Shown: piece by piece, positions 20,185 through 28,611 of the stretch | Numbering within the stretch: the first letter of the stretch is position 1 | Layout: every line of letters starts with the position of its first letter | From: Methylosinus sp. Sm6 | GTDB taxonomy: Bacteria; Pseudomonadota; Alphaproteobacteria; Rhizobiales; Beijerinckiaceae | Length of the DNA stretch: 40,655 nt | NCBI RefSeq assembly: GCF_019802345.1 | Contig: NZ_JAINDZ010000041.1 | Location: 1-40,655, forward strand | Direction: 5' to 3' | Position numbers and translations under genes: made by a program | Notes under the pieces: model-generated | The model's database searches: none | Seen by the model: the letters and a program-made list of their open reading frames with translations, nothing else | Told to the model about the DNA's origin: nothing

Positions 20185-21371
20185 CGAGGATGCGCTCCTT
20201 CGAACAACCCCTGCTTCCACAAGGCTCCCGGCAGATCGCCCTCCGCGAAGAGGCTTACCAGGAGCGGATCGTCCGACGCCCGCCGAACCTCAGTGAAGCC
20301 CTCGCGCTTCACGAGCCAAAAAATTTCTTCGAGGCGCGCGCCGTTCAAGAAATCGGGAGAATGGGTGGAAACGAAAACCTGCCCGCCGCGCTCGGCATAG
20401 GCTCTGAATTCTTCGATCAGTTCGATCATCAGCTCTGGGTAGAGCTGGTTCTCGGGCTCCTCGACCGCGAGCAGCGGAAACGGTTTCGGATCGTGGAGCA
20501 GCACGAGATAGGCGAACATCTTGATCGTGCCGTCGGACACGTAGCGCGCGATGAACGGGTCCTTGAAGCTGCCGACCTTGAAGCGCAGGACGAGGCGGCC
20601 GTCCTCGGTCGGGCGCGCCTCGACTCCGGCGACGCCCGGCACCCGCCGCTTCATGGCGTCGAGCACCTTGTCGAAGCGCTCGCGATGATGCTCGTAGAGA
20701 TATTGAGCGACCTGGGCGACATTCTCGCCACGTGTCGACAAGTGTTCGGACTCCCCTGCCTCGACGCTCGGACGCGCGTCGGCAATATGGAAGTCCGACA
20801 CGTACCAGCTTTCGATCAGGCTGCGGAACTCCGAGACCACCCGAAACGCCCGGAACTGGCCGAGGCCCTTTATGGCGAGCACGCTCGGGTCGTCGAGTTG
20901 ATAATCTTGCCGAAGCTCTTTCGCGCCCGCCTCGCCGTAATCGGCCTCGTTGGTGATCGCCGCCCCGCGGCCTCGGGAAAAATCGACGAAATGCCAAGGC
21001 TGGCCATAACGGCCACGTCGGAATTTCAAGATTTCCCGTTCGACGACCGCTCTCCCGCCATCCGCTGCGATCTGCAGGTCATAAGTCGCGAGCCGGCCGC
21101 CGCTCTCACGAAATTTCACCGTGATGCCGATAGGGCCTTTTTCACCACGGCTCACGAGCTCGTTGAACCCACCTCGTCGCGTGACGGCGGTCGCGACATT
21201 CTGCGTCAGCGCCTCCTTCAGGAAGCTGAACACATCGAACAGGGTCGACTTGCCGGAGCCGTTGGCGCCCACGACGACGGTTAGCCGAGCGAGATCCGAG
21301 AACTTCATATCATTGAAAAGACGGTAGTTTCTGATTTCGAGCGATTCGATCTGCATCGGCTGTGACATCAT
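20181..21371 (-). CDS. AAA/ABC-type ATPase of the OLD/RecF-like class (AAA_21)
   Basis: This 396-residue ATPase begins with the SMC/RecF-like lead IESLEIRNYRLFNDMKFSDL. Walker A GANGSGKST is at 35-43. A signature-like segment SDGTIKMFAYL is at 279-289, a Walker B with two glutamates (LLAVEEPENQLYPEL, E304/E305) follows, and a STHSPDFL switch histidine is at H337. There is no C-terminal TOPRIM domain, which OLD nucleases have. Instead a separate TOPRIM-like DUF4276 gene follows with a 4-nt overlap, so the pair looks like a split OLD/PARIS-like unit. The start at 21371 has GAGG 6-9 nt upstream; ATG at 21368 is an alternative. It lies 45 nt after aroQ on the same strand. Confidence 0.85.
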   Translation of the reverse strand: MMSQPMQIESLEIRNYRLFNDMKFSDLARLTVVVGANGSGKSTLFDVFSFLKEALTQNVATAVTRRGGFNELVSRGEKGPIGITVKFRESGGRLATYDLQIAADGGRAVVEREILKFRRGRYGQPWHFVDFSRGRGAAITNEADYGEAGAKELRQDYQLDDPSVLAIKGLGQFRAFRVVSEFRSLIESWYVSDFHIADARPSVEAGESEHLSTRGENVAQVAQYLYEHHRERFDKVLDAMKRRVPGVAGVEARPTEDGRLVLRFKVGSFKDPFIARYVSDGTIKMFAYLVLLHDPKPFPLLAVEEPENQLYPELMIELIEEFRAYAERGGQVFVSTHSPDFLNGARLEEIFWLVKREGFTEVRRASDDPLLVSLFAEGDLPGALWKQGLFEGAHPR

Positions 21372-21416
21372 GCGGTCCTCAGCGTGGGTACAGACAGCCG
21401 AACTCGAATGCACACG

Positions 21417-21761
21417 TCAGTCGGCGGACGGTCCCGTCCTTCCATGGTCCCGCTCGCCCATCAGCTGCTCCTCATGCGCGATCGACCATTCGATCAGCGC
21501 GCGCCACAGCGCTTGCGCCAGATCGGCCGACATTCCCTCGCGCCGCGCCGCCTCGGCGACGCGCGCCAAAACTTCGTCCACGCGCTCGGGCACGCGCGCG
21601 GAAATGCCGAGGCCGGGCTTCACCGCCGCGGCGCGCTCGATCTGGCGCTGGCGGCGGGCGAGCAGCGCGACGAGCTCGTCGTCGAGCGCGTCGATGGTCG
21701 CGCGCACATCCGCCATCTCGTCGCGCGGGTCGAGCTTTGCGGCCTCTGCTCTGCGCGTCAT
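21417..21761 (-). CDS. aroQ: Chorismate mutase (AroQ class)
   Basis: This 114-residue, all-helical protein is predicted to convert chorismate to prephenate on the path to phenylalanine and tyrosine. It has the AroQ layout: an N-terminal helix MADVRATIDALDDELVALLARR with the family's R..ID..D..L..LL..R pattern, a middle helix carrying the active-site lysine/arginine region (ERAAAVK), and a C-terminal helix ALWRALIEWSIAHEEQ. The start at 21761 overlaps the gatA stop (TGATG), so it is translationally coupled to gatA. It is a single-domain enzyme without a fused prephenate dehydratase. Confidence 0.85.
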   Translation of the reverse strand: MTRRAEAAKLDPRDEMADVRATIDALDDELVALLARRQRQIERAAAVKPGLGISARVPERVDEVLARVAEAARREGMSADLAQALWRALIEWSIAHEEQLMGERDHGRTGPSAD

Positions 21762-23266
21762 CACGCCTTCGTCCACCAGGGCTGCGGGAAGTCGATTTTC
21801 GGAGCCGCGCTCTCCAGCGCCGCGGCCAGCGAGAACAAGGTCGCCTCGTCGAAGGGGCGGCCGATCAGCTGCAGGCCGAGCGGCAGGCCGTCGGCGCCGA
21901 GCCCGCCCGGCACGGCGATGCCCGGCAGGCCGGCCATGTTCACCGTCACGGTGAACACATCGTTCAAATACATCTCGACCGGATCGGCCTTGCCCTTCTC
22001 GCCCTGCGCGAATGCGGTGGAGGGCGTCGCCGGCGTCAGCACGGCGTCGACGCCAGCCGCGAAGGCCTCGTCGAAATCGCGCTTGATCAGGCTGCGAATC
22101 TTTTGCGCGCGCACATAATAAGCGTCGTAATAGCCGTGCGAGAGCACATAGGTTCCGATCATCACGCGGCGGCGCACCTCCGGCCCGAAGCCGGCGGCGC
22201 GCGTCTTCTCGTACATATCGGAAATGTCGCGGCCCTTCTCGCGCAGGCCGTAGCGCACCCCGTCATAGCGCGCGAGATTGGAGGAGGCCTCCGCCGGCGC
22301 GATGATGTAATAGGCCGGCAGCGCATAGCGCGTATGCGGCAAGGAAATCTCGACGATCTCGGCGCCGGCGTCGCGCAGCCAAGCGGCGGCCTGATCCCAC
22401 AGCGCATTGATCTCGGCGCCGCCGCCGATCCGGTATTCTTTCGGAATGCCGATGCGCCGTCCCTTCACCGAGGCGCCGATCGCCGCCTCGTAATCGGGAA
22501 CCGGCGCATCGACGCTGGTCGTGTCCTTCGGATCATGGCCAGCCATCGAGCGCAGCATGATTGCCGCGTCGCGCACCGTGCGCGTGATCGGCCCGGCCTG
22601 GTCGAGCGAGGAGGCGAAGGCGACGATGCCCCAGCGCGAGCAGCGTCCATAGGTGGGCTTGACGCCGACCGTGCCGGTGAAGGCGGCCGGCTGGCGGATC
22701 GAGCCGCCCGTGTCGGTCGCCGTGGCGCCGAGCGCGAGACGCGCCGCCACCGCCGCCGAGGAGCCGCCCGACGAGCCGCCGGGAACGATCTTCGCCTCGT
22801 CGACGCCATCGCCCTTCTTGCGCCGCCATGGCGAGACCACCGGACCGAAAGCGCTGGTCTCATTCGATGAGCCCATGGCGAATTCGTCGAGATTGAGCTT
22901 GCCGAGCATCACCGCGCCGTCGCGCCAGAGATTGGCGGAGACGGTGGATTCATATGTGGGCGTGAAATCGTCGAGGATGCGGCTCCCCGCCGTCGTGCGC
23001 ACGCCCTTTGTGCAATAGAGATCCTTGATGCCGAGCGGCAGGCCTTCGAGCGGTCGCGCCTCGCCGCGCGAAAGGCGCGCGTCGCTCTCCTGCGCGGCGG
23101 CGAGCGCGAGCTCCGGCGTCTTTGTAATAAAGGCGTTCAAGGCGCCGGCCTTCTCGATCGCGTCGACATGGGCGTGCGTCAGCTCGACGGAGGAGAGCTT
23201 CTTGGCGACGAGCGCGTCGCGCGCCTCGGCGAGTGAGAGATGCGTGGGATCGGACATGAAGCTCAT
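21761..23266 (-). CDS. gatA: Aspartyl/glutamyl-tRNA(Asn/Gln) amidotransferase subunit A
   Basis: This 501-residue amidase subunit of GatCAB releases ammonia from glutamine for tRNA amidation. The amidase-signature catalytic triad is visible as K81 (PLGIKDLYC), cis-serine S165 (PGGSSGGSS) and S189 ([10 protein letters not shown]). Length and order fit the family. The start at 23266 has GAGAG just upstream; ATG at 23257 ([16 protein letters not shown]) aligns as well with relatives. The longer frame to 23416 overlaps gatC and is rejected. gatC lies 55 nt upstream and aroQ overlaps its stop. Confidence 0.97.
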   Translation of the reverse strand: MSFMSDPTHLSLAEARDALVAKKLSSVELTHAHVDAIEKAGALNAFITKTPELALAAAQESDARLSRGEARPLEGLPLGIKDLYCTKGVRTTAGSRILDDFTPTYESTVSANLWRDGAVMLGKLNLDEFAMGSSNETSAFGPVVSPWRRKKGDGVDEAKIVPGGSSGGSSAAVAARLALGATATDTGGSIRQPAAFTGTVGVKPTYGRCSRWGIVAFASSLDQAGPITRTVRDAAIMLRSMAGHDPKDTTSVDAPVPDYEAAIGASVKGRRIGIPKEYRIGGGAEINALWDQAAAWLRDAGAEIVEISLPHTRYALPAYYIIAPAEASSNLARYDGVRYGLREKGRDISDMYEKTRAAGFGPEVRRRVMIGTYVLSHGYYDAYYVRAQKIRSLIKRDFDEAFAAGVDAVLTPATPSTAFAQGEKGKADPVEMYLNDVFTVTVNMAGLPGIAVPGGLGADGLPLGLQLIGRPFDEATLFSLAAALESAAPKIDFPQPWWTKA

Positions 23267-23321
23267 GGCTCTCGGATGGAAGGGCGTCCCCGCTCTGCCG
23301 CGGGACGTTCGCTCGATGATC

Positions 23322-23609
23322 TTATTCGACGACCTTGGGGACCACGAAATAATGGTCCTCGCGCTCCGGCGCATTGGCGAGAACGTCGTCGGCGAAGCCG
23401 CCGTCGGTGACGACATCCTGCCGCTTCTTCATTTGCATCGGCAGGACGGAGGTCAGCGGCTCGACGCCCTCGACATCGACACTGCTCAGCTCCTCGACGA
23501 AGGCCAGAATGGCGTTGAGCTCTCCGCCGAGCCTCTCGACCTCGTCGTCCTCGACGGCGATGCGCGCGAGATGGGCGATGCGGCGAACGGTGGCCTGATC
23601 GACGGACAT
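23322..23609 (-). CDS. gatC: Aspartyl/glutamyl-tRNA(Asn/Gln) amidotransferase subunit C
   Basis: This 95-residue linker subunit wraps around GatA and GatB and stabilises the complex. The sequence shows the GatC pattern: [19 protein letters not shown] at the N-terminus, a central [11 protein letters not shown] helix, the [10 protein letters not shown] segment, and a C-terminal [19 protein letters not shown] that normally contacts GatB. A GGAG site lies about 9 nt upstream of the ATG at 23609. It is first in the gatC-gatA strand and divergent from ruvX. Confidence 0.95.
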   Translation of the reverse strand: MSVDQATVRRIAHLARIAVEDDEVERLGGELNAILAFVEELSSVDVEGVEPLTSVLPMQMKKRQDVVTDGGFADDVLANAPEREDHYFVVPKVVE

Positions 23610-23754
23610 TTTCTGAAAGCTCCGTTCCGGTGTCGTCTGCGCGCTATACCACTCGCGGCTTCGGCGGCGCAATGCGCGCGCCCCGGGGAAGCGCGCTCCA
23701 TGCAACGGCCGCGCCGCAATTTGCGCCGGCGCGCAGGCGTGCTAGGCGAGAGCG
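23610..23754. promoter_or_regulatory. Divergent promoter region gatC/ruvX
   Basis: 145 bp separate the divergent gatC and ruvX starts and must carry the promoter of the gatCA-aroQ strand and that of ruvX. It is GC-rich with no obvious operator. Confidence 0.5.
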
Positions 23755-24237
23755 ATGACAGGCGAAAAGATGACGATCGAGGAGCTGGCCGCGCTTCTGC
23801 CCGCCAAAGGCCGGCTGATGGGGCTCGATGTCGGAACCAAGACCATCGGGCTCGCGCTCTCCGACGTGGAGCGCCGCCTCGCTTCGCCTCTGGAGACGAT
23901 CCGCCGCGGCAAATTCACGGCTGACGCGGAGCGTCTCGACGCGCTCGCAACGCAATTCGACATCGCCGCGCTGATCGTCGGCCTGCCGCTCAACATGGAC
24001 GGGTCCGAAGGCCCGCGCGCGCAAGCGACGCGGGCCTTCATGCGCAATCTCGGCGCGCGCTTCGCGCTGCGCTACGCCTTCTGGGACGAGCGGCTTTCGA
24101 CCGCCGCCGTCACCAGAGAGCTGCTGGCGCAGGACGCCTCGCGCGCCAAGCGGGCGGCGGTCGTGGACCGCATGGCCGCCGCCTATATTCTGCAAGGCGC
24201 CCTCGACAGGCTCAGGCGCCTCGCCTCGCCGGCCTAG
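23755..24237 (+). CDS. ruvX: Pre-16S rRNA nuclease / Holliday junction resolvase-like protein YqgF
   Basis: This 160-residue cytoplasmic protein has an RNase H-like fold. The YqgF family processes the 5' end of 16S rRNA precursors and was first annotated as a Holliday junction resolvase. Motifs are GLDVGTKTIGLALSD with catalytic D25, IVGLPLNMDGSEGPRA, and WDERLST followed by VVDRMAAAYILQ, giving the acidic residues of the active site. ATG at 23770 is an alternative start. It is divergent from gatC and convergent, 10 nt apart, with the glycine-rich protein gene. Confidence 0.93.
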   Translation: MTGEKMTIEELAALLPAKGRLMGLDVGTKTIGLALSDVERRLASPLETIRRGKFTADAERLDALATQFDIAALIVGLPLNMDGSEGPRAQATRAFMRNLGARFALRYAFWDERLSTAAVTRELLAQDASRAKRAAVVDRMAAAYILQGALDRLRRLASPA

Positions 24238-24247
24238 GCCGGACAGC

Positions 24248-24760
24248 TCACCACCAGCCGCCGCGACGCCAGCCGCCGCCCCAGCCGGGACCGCCCCAGC
24301 CGCCGCCGCCGAAGCCGATGTTCAGCGCGCCGCCGATCAGCCCCGCGCCGGCGCCGAGCAGGCCGCCGCCGCCATAGCCGCCGCCATAGCCACCGCCATA
24401 GCCCGGATAGGCCACGGCGACGACCGGCACCGCGACCGCCGCCGCGACCGGCGCCGCCACATAGGCCGTGCGGCGCTCGATGATGTAGCGGGTGCGCGGA
24501 ATATACGCCGTGCGACGCTCGATGATGCGGTTCACATAGACTGTCCGATGCTCGACGCGGCGCGGCGGGCAGTAATGAGCCGAGCGGCCCATATAGGCCG
24601 AGCGGCCGGAACGATAATGCACCGACTCCGTCGCCGCGGGCGGAGCGACCTTCGCCGCATCGGCGAGACCCACGGGGCCCGCGTAAGCAGCGCCGCCGAC
24701 GGCGAGGAACATGACAGCGCTGGTCGCGCCGAGCATCGACAACTTCACAACCTTGGTCAT
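24248..24760 (-). CDS. Exported glycine-rich protein
   Basis: This 170-residue protein has a signal peptide (about residues 1-30, ending AYAG). A middle region contains repeated R-TAY and Y/R-rich motifs (ERRTAYIPRTRYIIERRTAYV), followed by a hydrophobic VAAPVAAAVAVPVVAVAYP stretch. The C-terminus is almost pure glycine with Y and W (GGYGGGYGGG, GGGWGGPGWGGG). The ATG at 24760 follows AAGGAGG, which decides the start over a much longer open frame to 25021. Function is unknown; such glycine-rich exported proteins may be surface or cell-wall associated. It is convergent with ruvX. Confidence 0.75.
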   Translation of the reverse strand: MTKVVKLSMLGATSAVMFLAVGGAAYAGPVGLADAAKVAPPAATESVHYRSGRSAYMGRSAHYCPPRRVEHRTVYVNRIIERRTAYIPRTRYIIERRTAYVAAPVAAAVAVPVVAVAYPGYGGGYGGGYGGGGLLGAGAGLIGGALNIGFGGGGWGGPGWGGGWRRGGWW

Positions 24761-25363
24761 GACTGAGGCCTCCTTGTGGTTGGCCAGGCTCTGCCCCCCG
24801 TTTCCCCGCCGCCCCGAAGGGCGACGAGACCGCTGCTCGCAGCGCGCGCTGAAGGCCGGCGGCGCCGGCCAGAGGCTCAGCGCCGCGAGTGATGATCCGA
24901 TTGTCGGCGGTGATGGTCGCGCCGGCGCGCGTCGGCCGCGATCCCGCGCCGGAATGGCGCGGCGCGCTCCTCCGAGAGCGGGGACCAGATGCGAAAGCGA
25001 AAGTCCATAGGAGACCTCCAAGTCGCAGCTCTAGAAAAATTCAAATCATCCCAGTCGCGTCCCGTGAACGATGTCGCGGGTCACCGGGAACTAACGCGCC
25101 GCTCTCGCGCGTCCAGTCCCACGGCCTAAAACAGCCGCGGCGGGCCTGCGCGAGCGGAGCAGAAATGCTACTTTAAGTTGTTACCAGGTCGAAGCCGTGC
25201 GAGCCGGGTGCGTGTCGCGCTGCTCGACACGGCCAAAATTCAGGCAGCCGAGCGCTGCCTCGGGCGCGTTGACAAGACGCTCCGCCGCTGGCAACCTACG
25301 ACCATAGGTTGAAATTCGGATTGGCGCGGCGCCGCCGCGGAAGCGCAACGAGCGCGGAGCGAC
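24761..25363. other. 603-bp gene-free region
   Basis: This region holds the upstream sequence of the glycine-rich gene and, on the right, that of the small plus-strand gene at 25364. I see two small inverted repeats: GTGTCG...CGACAC near 25216-25234, and a perfect 7-bp repeat CAACCTA-CGACCA-TAGGTTG at 25292-25311 that lies 53 nt before the next start and could be an operator. Open frames inside are proline/arginine-rich and have no ribosome binding sites. Confidence 0.5.
25292..25311. promoter_or_regulatory. Small inverted repeat, possible operator
   Basis: CAACCTA (25292-25298) and TAGGTTG (25305-25311) are perfect complements separated by 6 nt, 52 nt before the start at 25364. The size and position suit a dimeric repressor site. 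No regulator can be named. Confidence 0.3.
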
Positions 25364-25624
25364 ATGAGCAAGAACCCGGACCTTCATCCCGCCCGCGATG
25401 TCTCTTCGGACATCGACGACGAGGGCCCGCCGGCAGGCGAGACGACGGCGGCGGCGCTCGCCTCCTATATAGCGGAAATGGCGGCGGAGCTGGCGATCCT
25501 GGCGGAGCGCGCCGATTTCGAGATGCTCGGCTATTTTCTTCGCCTCGCGCGGGTCGAGGCCGAAGACAAGGCGCGGGCGCTCACCGCGCCCGCTCCGACG
25601 GTCGAAGGGTCCGGCCGCGCCTAG
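25364..25624 (+). CDS. Small conserved hypothetical protein, 86 residues
   Basis: A short, acidic, soluble protein. Residues 1-25 look disordered (PDLHPARDVSSDIDDEGPP). The rest forms a likely amphipathic helix pair, AALASYIAEMAAELAILAER then FEMLGYFLRLARVEAEDKAR. That helix pattern recurs in small Hyphomicrobiales proteins of unknown function. GGAGCGAC precedes the ATG at 25364. It stands alone between the gene-free region and dprA, which is on the opposite strand. Confidence 0.7.
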   Translation: MSKNPDLHPARDVSSDIDDEGPPAGETTAAALASYIAEMAAELAILAERADFEMLGYFLRLARVEAEDKARALTAPAPTVEGSGRA

Positions 25625-25741
25625 CGCCTTGCGTCAGCCGGTCCGAGGGGCTTCGAAGAGCGAGCCTGACGCGCGCCAGTCGTGTGCTCTGCGCTCCAGC
25701 GACTTCGAGCGATCGGAAGGCGCTCCCGACGGAAGACGGTT

Positions 25742-26974
25742 TTAGAGGAGCGAGACGAGATTGCCGCCGTGCCGCGCCACGCGGCCGGCGAGATCGAGCT
25801 CCAGCAAGGCGGCATGGACGTCGCGCGCCGGGAGCCCGGCCGCGCGGATCAGCTCGTCGATGGTCACGGGCGCGGGGCCGAGCAGCGCGACAACATGGGC
25901 AAGCGCGTCGGCCGGCGCCGCGACCGGCAGCTCCGCGGCGGGCGGCTCAGAGCGCGGCGGTCGCGGCGGCGCATCGGCGAAGCTCGGAGGCCGGCGCTCC
26001 TGAAAGGAGAACAGATCGACCTCGTCCCACAGCGGCTCCTCGTCGACGGCGGCGCCGTCGCCCTCGCCGAACAGGTCACGGCCCGGCGTGGGCGTCTGGG
26101 CGAGCGCGCGCGTCACATCGTCCGGCCCCGTGCAGATCGTCGCGCCTTGGCGCAGCAGATCATTTGTTCCTTCGGCGCGCGGATCGAGCGGCGAGCCCGG
26201 CACAGCGAACACCTCACGTCCCTGCTCCGCCGCAAAACGCGCGGTGATCAGCGAGCCCGAACGGCGCGCCGCCTCGACGACGATCACTGCTCGCGCAAGT
26301 CCCGAAACGATGCGGTTGCGGCGCGGGAAATCGCGGCCGCGCGGCTCCCATTCGAGCGGCATTTCCGACACCACCGCGCCGCCGCGCGCCGCGATCTCGT
26401 CGATGAGCGGCGCATGCTCGGCCGGATAGGGGCGCGCATGCCCCCCCGCCAGCACCGCGACCGTCCCGGTCTCGAGGCTCGCGCGATGCGCGGCGAGGTC
26501 GACGCCGCGCGCGAGGCCGGAGCCGATGACGTAATTCTCCCGCGCCAATCCGCGCGCCAGCCGCTCTGTGAAGGCGAGGCCGGCGGCCGAGGCGTTGCGC
26601 GAGCCGACAATGGCGACGCAGGGCCGCGCGAGAACCTCCGCCGAGCCGAGCAGCGCGAGCAGCGGCGGCGCCGATTCGATCTGCCGCAGCAGCGGCGGAT
26701 AATCGCCGTCGCCGCACGCGAGAAAGCGCACGCCGAGCGCCGCCGCTTTGTCCAGCTCGGCGCGGACGTCGTCCGGCTCGGCGATGCGGATCTTGCGTCC
26801 CTGCGCCGAGCGCGCGGCCAATTCGGGCAGCGCGTCGAGCGCCGCCTCGGCGCCGCCGAAGCGATTGACGAGCTGGCGAAAGGTGCGCGGGCCGACATTC
26901 TCGGACCGAATGAGCCGCAGCCAATGGAACAGCTGCTCCGGCGTCAATCGGACCGGCGACGACGGCTCGCTCAT
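25742..26974 (-). CDS. dprA: DNA processing protein DprA (DNA uptake, RecA loader)
   Basis: This 410-residue cytoplasmic protein protects incoming single-stranded DNA and loads RecA during transformation; it is also widespread in non-competent bacteria. The Rossmann-like core shows [46 protein letters not shown] and [20 protein letters not shown], all DprA hallmarks. The C-terminus (about 345-410, beginning [17 protein letters not shown]) is the winged-helix domain. The start at 26974 overlaps the plsY stop by 4 nt (ATGA), which decides it; the much longer open frame runs through plsY in another frame. No other competence genes are in the window. Confidence 0.95.
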   Translation of the reverse strand: MSEPSSPVRLTPEQLFHWLRLIRSENVGPRTFRQLVNRFGGAEAALDALPELAARSAQGRKIRIAEPDDVRAELDKAAALGVRFLACGDGDYPPLLRQIESAPPLLALLGSAEVLARPCVAIVGSRNASAAGLAFTERLARGLARENYVIGSGLARGVDLAAHRASLETGTVAVLAGGHARPYPAEHAPLIDEIAARGGAVVSEMPLEWEPRGRDFPRRNRIVSGLARAVIVVEAARRSGSLITARFAAEQGREVFAVPGSPLDPRAEGTNDLLRQGATICTGPDDVTRALAQTPTPGRDLFGEGDGAAVDEEPLWDEVDLFSFQERRPPSFADAPPRPPRSEPPAAELPVAAPADALAHVVALLGPAPVTIDELIRAAGLPARDVHAALLELDLAGRVARHGGNLVSLL

Positions 26975-27564
26975 GTCTTCTGTCCGATGCGGCTTTCGCG
27001 GCCGGCGATCAGTCGGCCGATATTGTCGCGGTGCTTCCACCACAGCAACGCCGCCATCACGATGAAGACCGCAGCCTCCGGAACGCGGCCCGCATAGGCG
27101 AGGACGAGCGGCGCCGCGACGCTCGCCGCGAGCGCGGACAAGGACGAGTAGCGGAAGAGGCCGGCGACGGCGAGCCACACCGCCGCGAATGCGAGTCCGG
27201 CCGGCCAATAGAGCCCGATGAGCGCGCCGAGAAAGGTGGCGACTCCCTTGCCGCCGCGAAAGCCGAGCCAGACAGGCGCGATATGGCCGACGAAGGCCGC
27301 CGCCGCGGCGACGACGCCGCCATCGGGCGCGATCTGCGCGCCGATCAGCGCGGCGGCGACGCCCTTCAGCGCGTCGAGCAGCAGAGTGGCTGCGGCGAGA
27401 TCCTTGCGCCCGGTGCGCAGCACATTGGTCGCGCCGATATTGCCGGAGCCGATCGTGCGAATATCCGTCGTCCCGGCGAGACGGGTCAGCAGCAGGCCGA
27501 AAGGGATCGAGCCGAGAACATAGCCGAGCGCGAGGGCGGCGAGATCTTGAGCCGAAAAGGACAC
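26971..27564 (-). CDS. plsY: Glycerol-3-phosphate acyltransferase
   Basis: This 197-residue inner-membrane enzyme transfers an acyl group from acyl-phosphate to glycerol-3-phosphate, the first step of phospholipid synthesis. Several hydrophobic segments and the conserved loops are present: [25 protein letters not shown], and [16 protein letters not shown]. No ATG lies at the right place; GTG at 27564 (reading VSFSAQDL) gives the family length. An upstream GTG at 27624 would add 20 residues. The stop overlaps the dprA start, so the two are coupled. Confidence 0.93.
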   Translation of the reverse strand: MSFSAQDLAALALGYVLGSIPFGLLLTRLAGTTDIRTIGSGNIGATNVLRTGRKDLAAATLLLDALKGVAAALIGAQIAPDGGVVAAAAAFVGHIAPVWLGFRGGKGVATFLGALIGLYWPAGLAFAAVWLAVAGLFRYSSLSALAASVAAPLVLAYAGRVPEAAVFIVMAALLWWKHRDNIGRLIAGRESRIGQKT

Positions 27565-27671
27565 GACGCGTTTGTTCCAAGGGGTTGACGGCCTCGGAGC
27601 CGCACACGAAGACGTTAGTCGCACGCGCCGCTGCTCGCAAGCCGGATCGCCCGCTCGTCGCTACCGCCTGT

Positions 27672-28535
27672 TCAAATCGTCGTCGGCTTCATATTCGCCA
27701 TATAGCTTCGAGTAACGACCCCGGCCCAAAGATCCATGATGCTTCCGACGTCCAGAGCGAAGCCGCCTGCAGCGCGCACATCCTCGCAATAGACCTTGCC
27801 GCATGGGCCTGCTCCGACGAGGACGAGTTCGCAGAAATGGCCCGCTTTCAGCTTGGCTCGCACGTCATGATAGACGATCGGGAAATGTGGCTTCTTCAGG
27901 GACCAAAGTCTCCGACTGTCTGGCCCTTCGAATTTATATTCGCCCGGGACGGCTATGTGCTGCAGCGAGGTGTCGGGAAATTTTTCGCGCAACGCGGAGG
28001 CGACGTTCCTGCAACCGATTAGCGTCGCGCTTCGGCTACGCGACATCAGATCGGCCAGGACGCCCGCATGCTCGAGGTGGATATGTATGTTTGCATGAGT
28101 GACGATGCCACGTAGATCACCGAGCCGAGAAACGTGATAGTTCAGAAACAGGCGCTCAGCGGCGTTTTGGGCGGCGTTCTGCTCCGCGGTCCGGACGGCG
28201 ATCGCTCCCAAGGACAGCAATAGTTCACGGCCCGCTTCGGGATCGGTCAACCGCGCCCCGCCCGTGCCGACGACGTCGGCGCCCCGTATTGCGCGTTCGA
28301 GGTCGTCCTTCAGCGGCGCATAGACGGTATCCTCTCCGGACGACGGACCAAAAAAATTGCTCATCCAATTGCGATAGTGCGAAGGATGGCCGAATTCAGG
28401 ATAACCCAATATCGCCGACTCGCCATCGCCCAGGCGAATGAGAGACCACGGCCTGCGGTCTCGGTAAGCCGCTTGCAGCTCTTCGATTACTTTCTTGTAT
28501 GGAACGTGCTGAACGGGTTCGGACGGTAAGATCAC
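27672..28535 (-). CDS. GT-D-fold glycosyltransferase-like protein
   Basis: This 287-residue soluble protein carries the RLGDGES motif (about residues 34-40) of the GT-D/SP_1767-like glycosyltransferase group. Its C-terminal half has LVLVGAGPCGKVYCEDVRAAGG followed by ALDVGSIMDLWAG, also typical of that group. It probably transfers a sugar in surface-polysaccharide or glycoprotein synthesis, but donor and acceptor are unknown. The start is GTG at 28535, with GAGG about 9 nt upstream. To the eye its DNA is less GC-biased than neighbouring genes, with more A/T-ending codons, suggesting horizontal acquisition. No other glycosyltransferase or sugar-nucleotide genes are nearby. Confidence 0.75.
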   Translation of the reverse strand: MILPSEPVQHVPYKKVIEELQAAYRDRRPWSLIRLGDGESAILGYPEFGHPSHYRNWMSNFFGPSSGEDTVYAPLKDDLERAIRGADVVGTGGARLTDPEAGRELLLSLGAIAVRTAEQNAAQNAAERLFLNYHVSRLGDLRGIVTHANIHIHLEHAGVLADLMSRSRSATLIGCRNVASALREKFPDTSLQHIAVPGEYKFEGPDSRRLWSLKKPHFPIVYHDVRAKLKAGHFCELVLVGAGPCGKVYCEDVRAAGGFALDVGSIMDLWAGVVTRSYMANMKPTTI

Positions 28536-28611
28536 GAGCGCCTCGAAAAGTCATCGCGTTAAATTCCGATTCGCGACGCGGCCGACTCGTCGCGCATGCC
28601 TTATATGCGTC

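Noticed and set aside
19621-21371. Direct assignment as PARIS (AriA/AriB)
   Set aside because: The second gene shows DUF4276 motifs (HEGKSDLEKS, RDSDGKDC) rather than DUF4435, so only an analogous architecture can be claimed.
26975-27640. 632-residue version of DprA starting at 27640
   Set aside because: Its N-terminal 222 residues are plsY read in another frame. The ATGA overlap with plsY and the family start at 26974 decide the shorter form.
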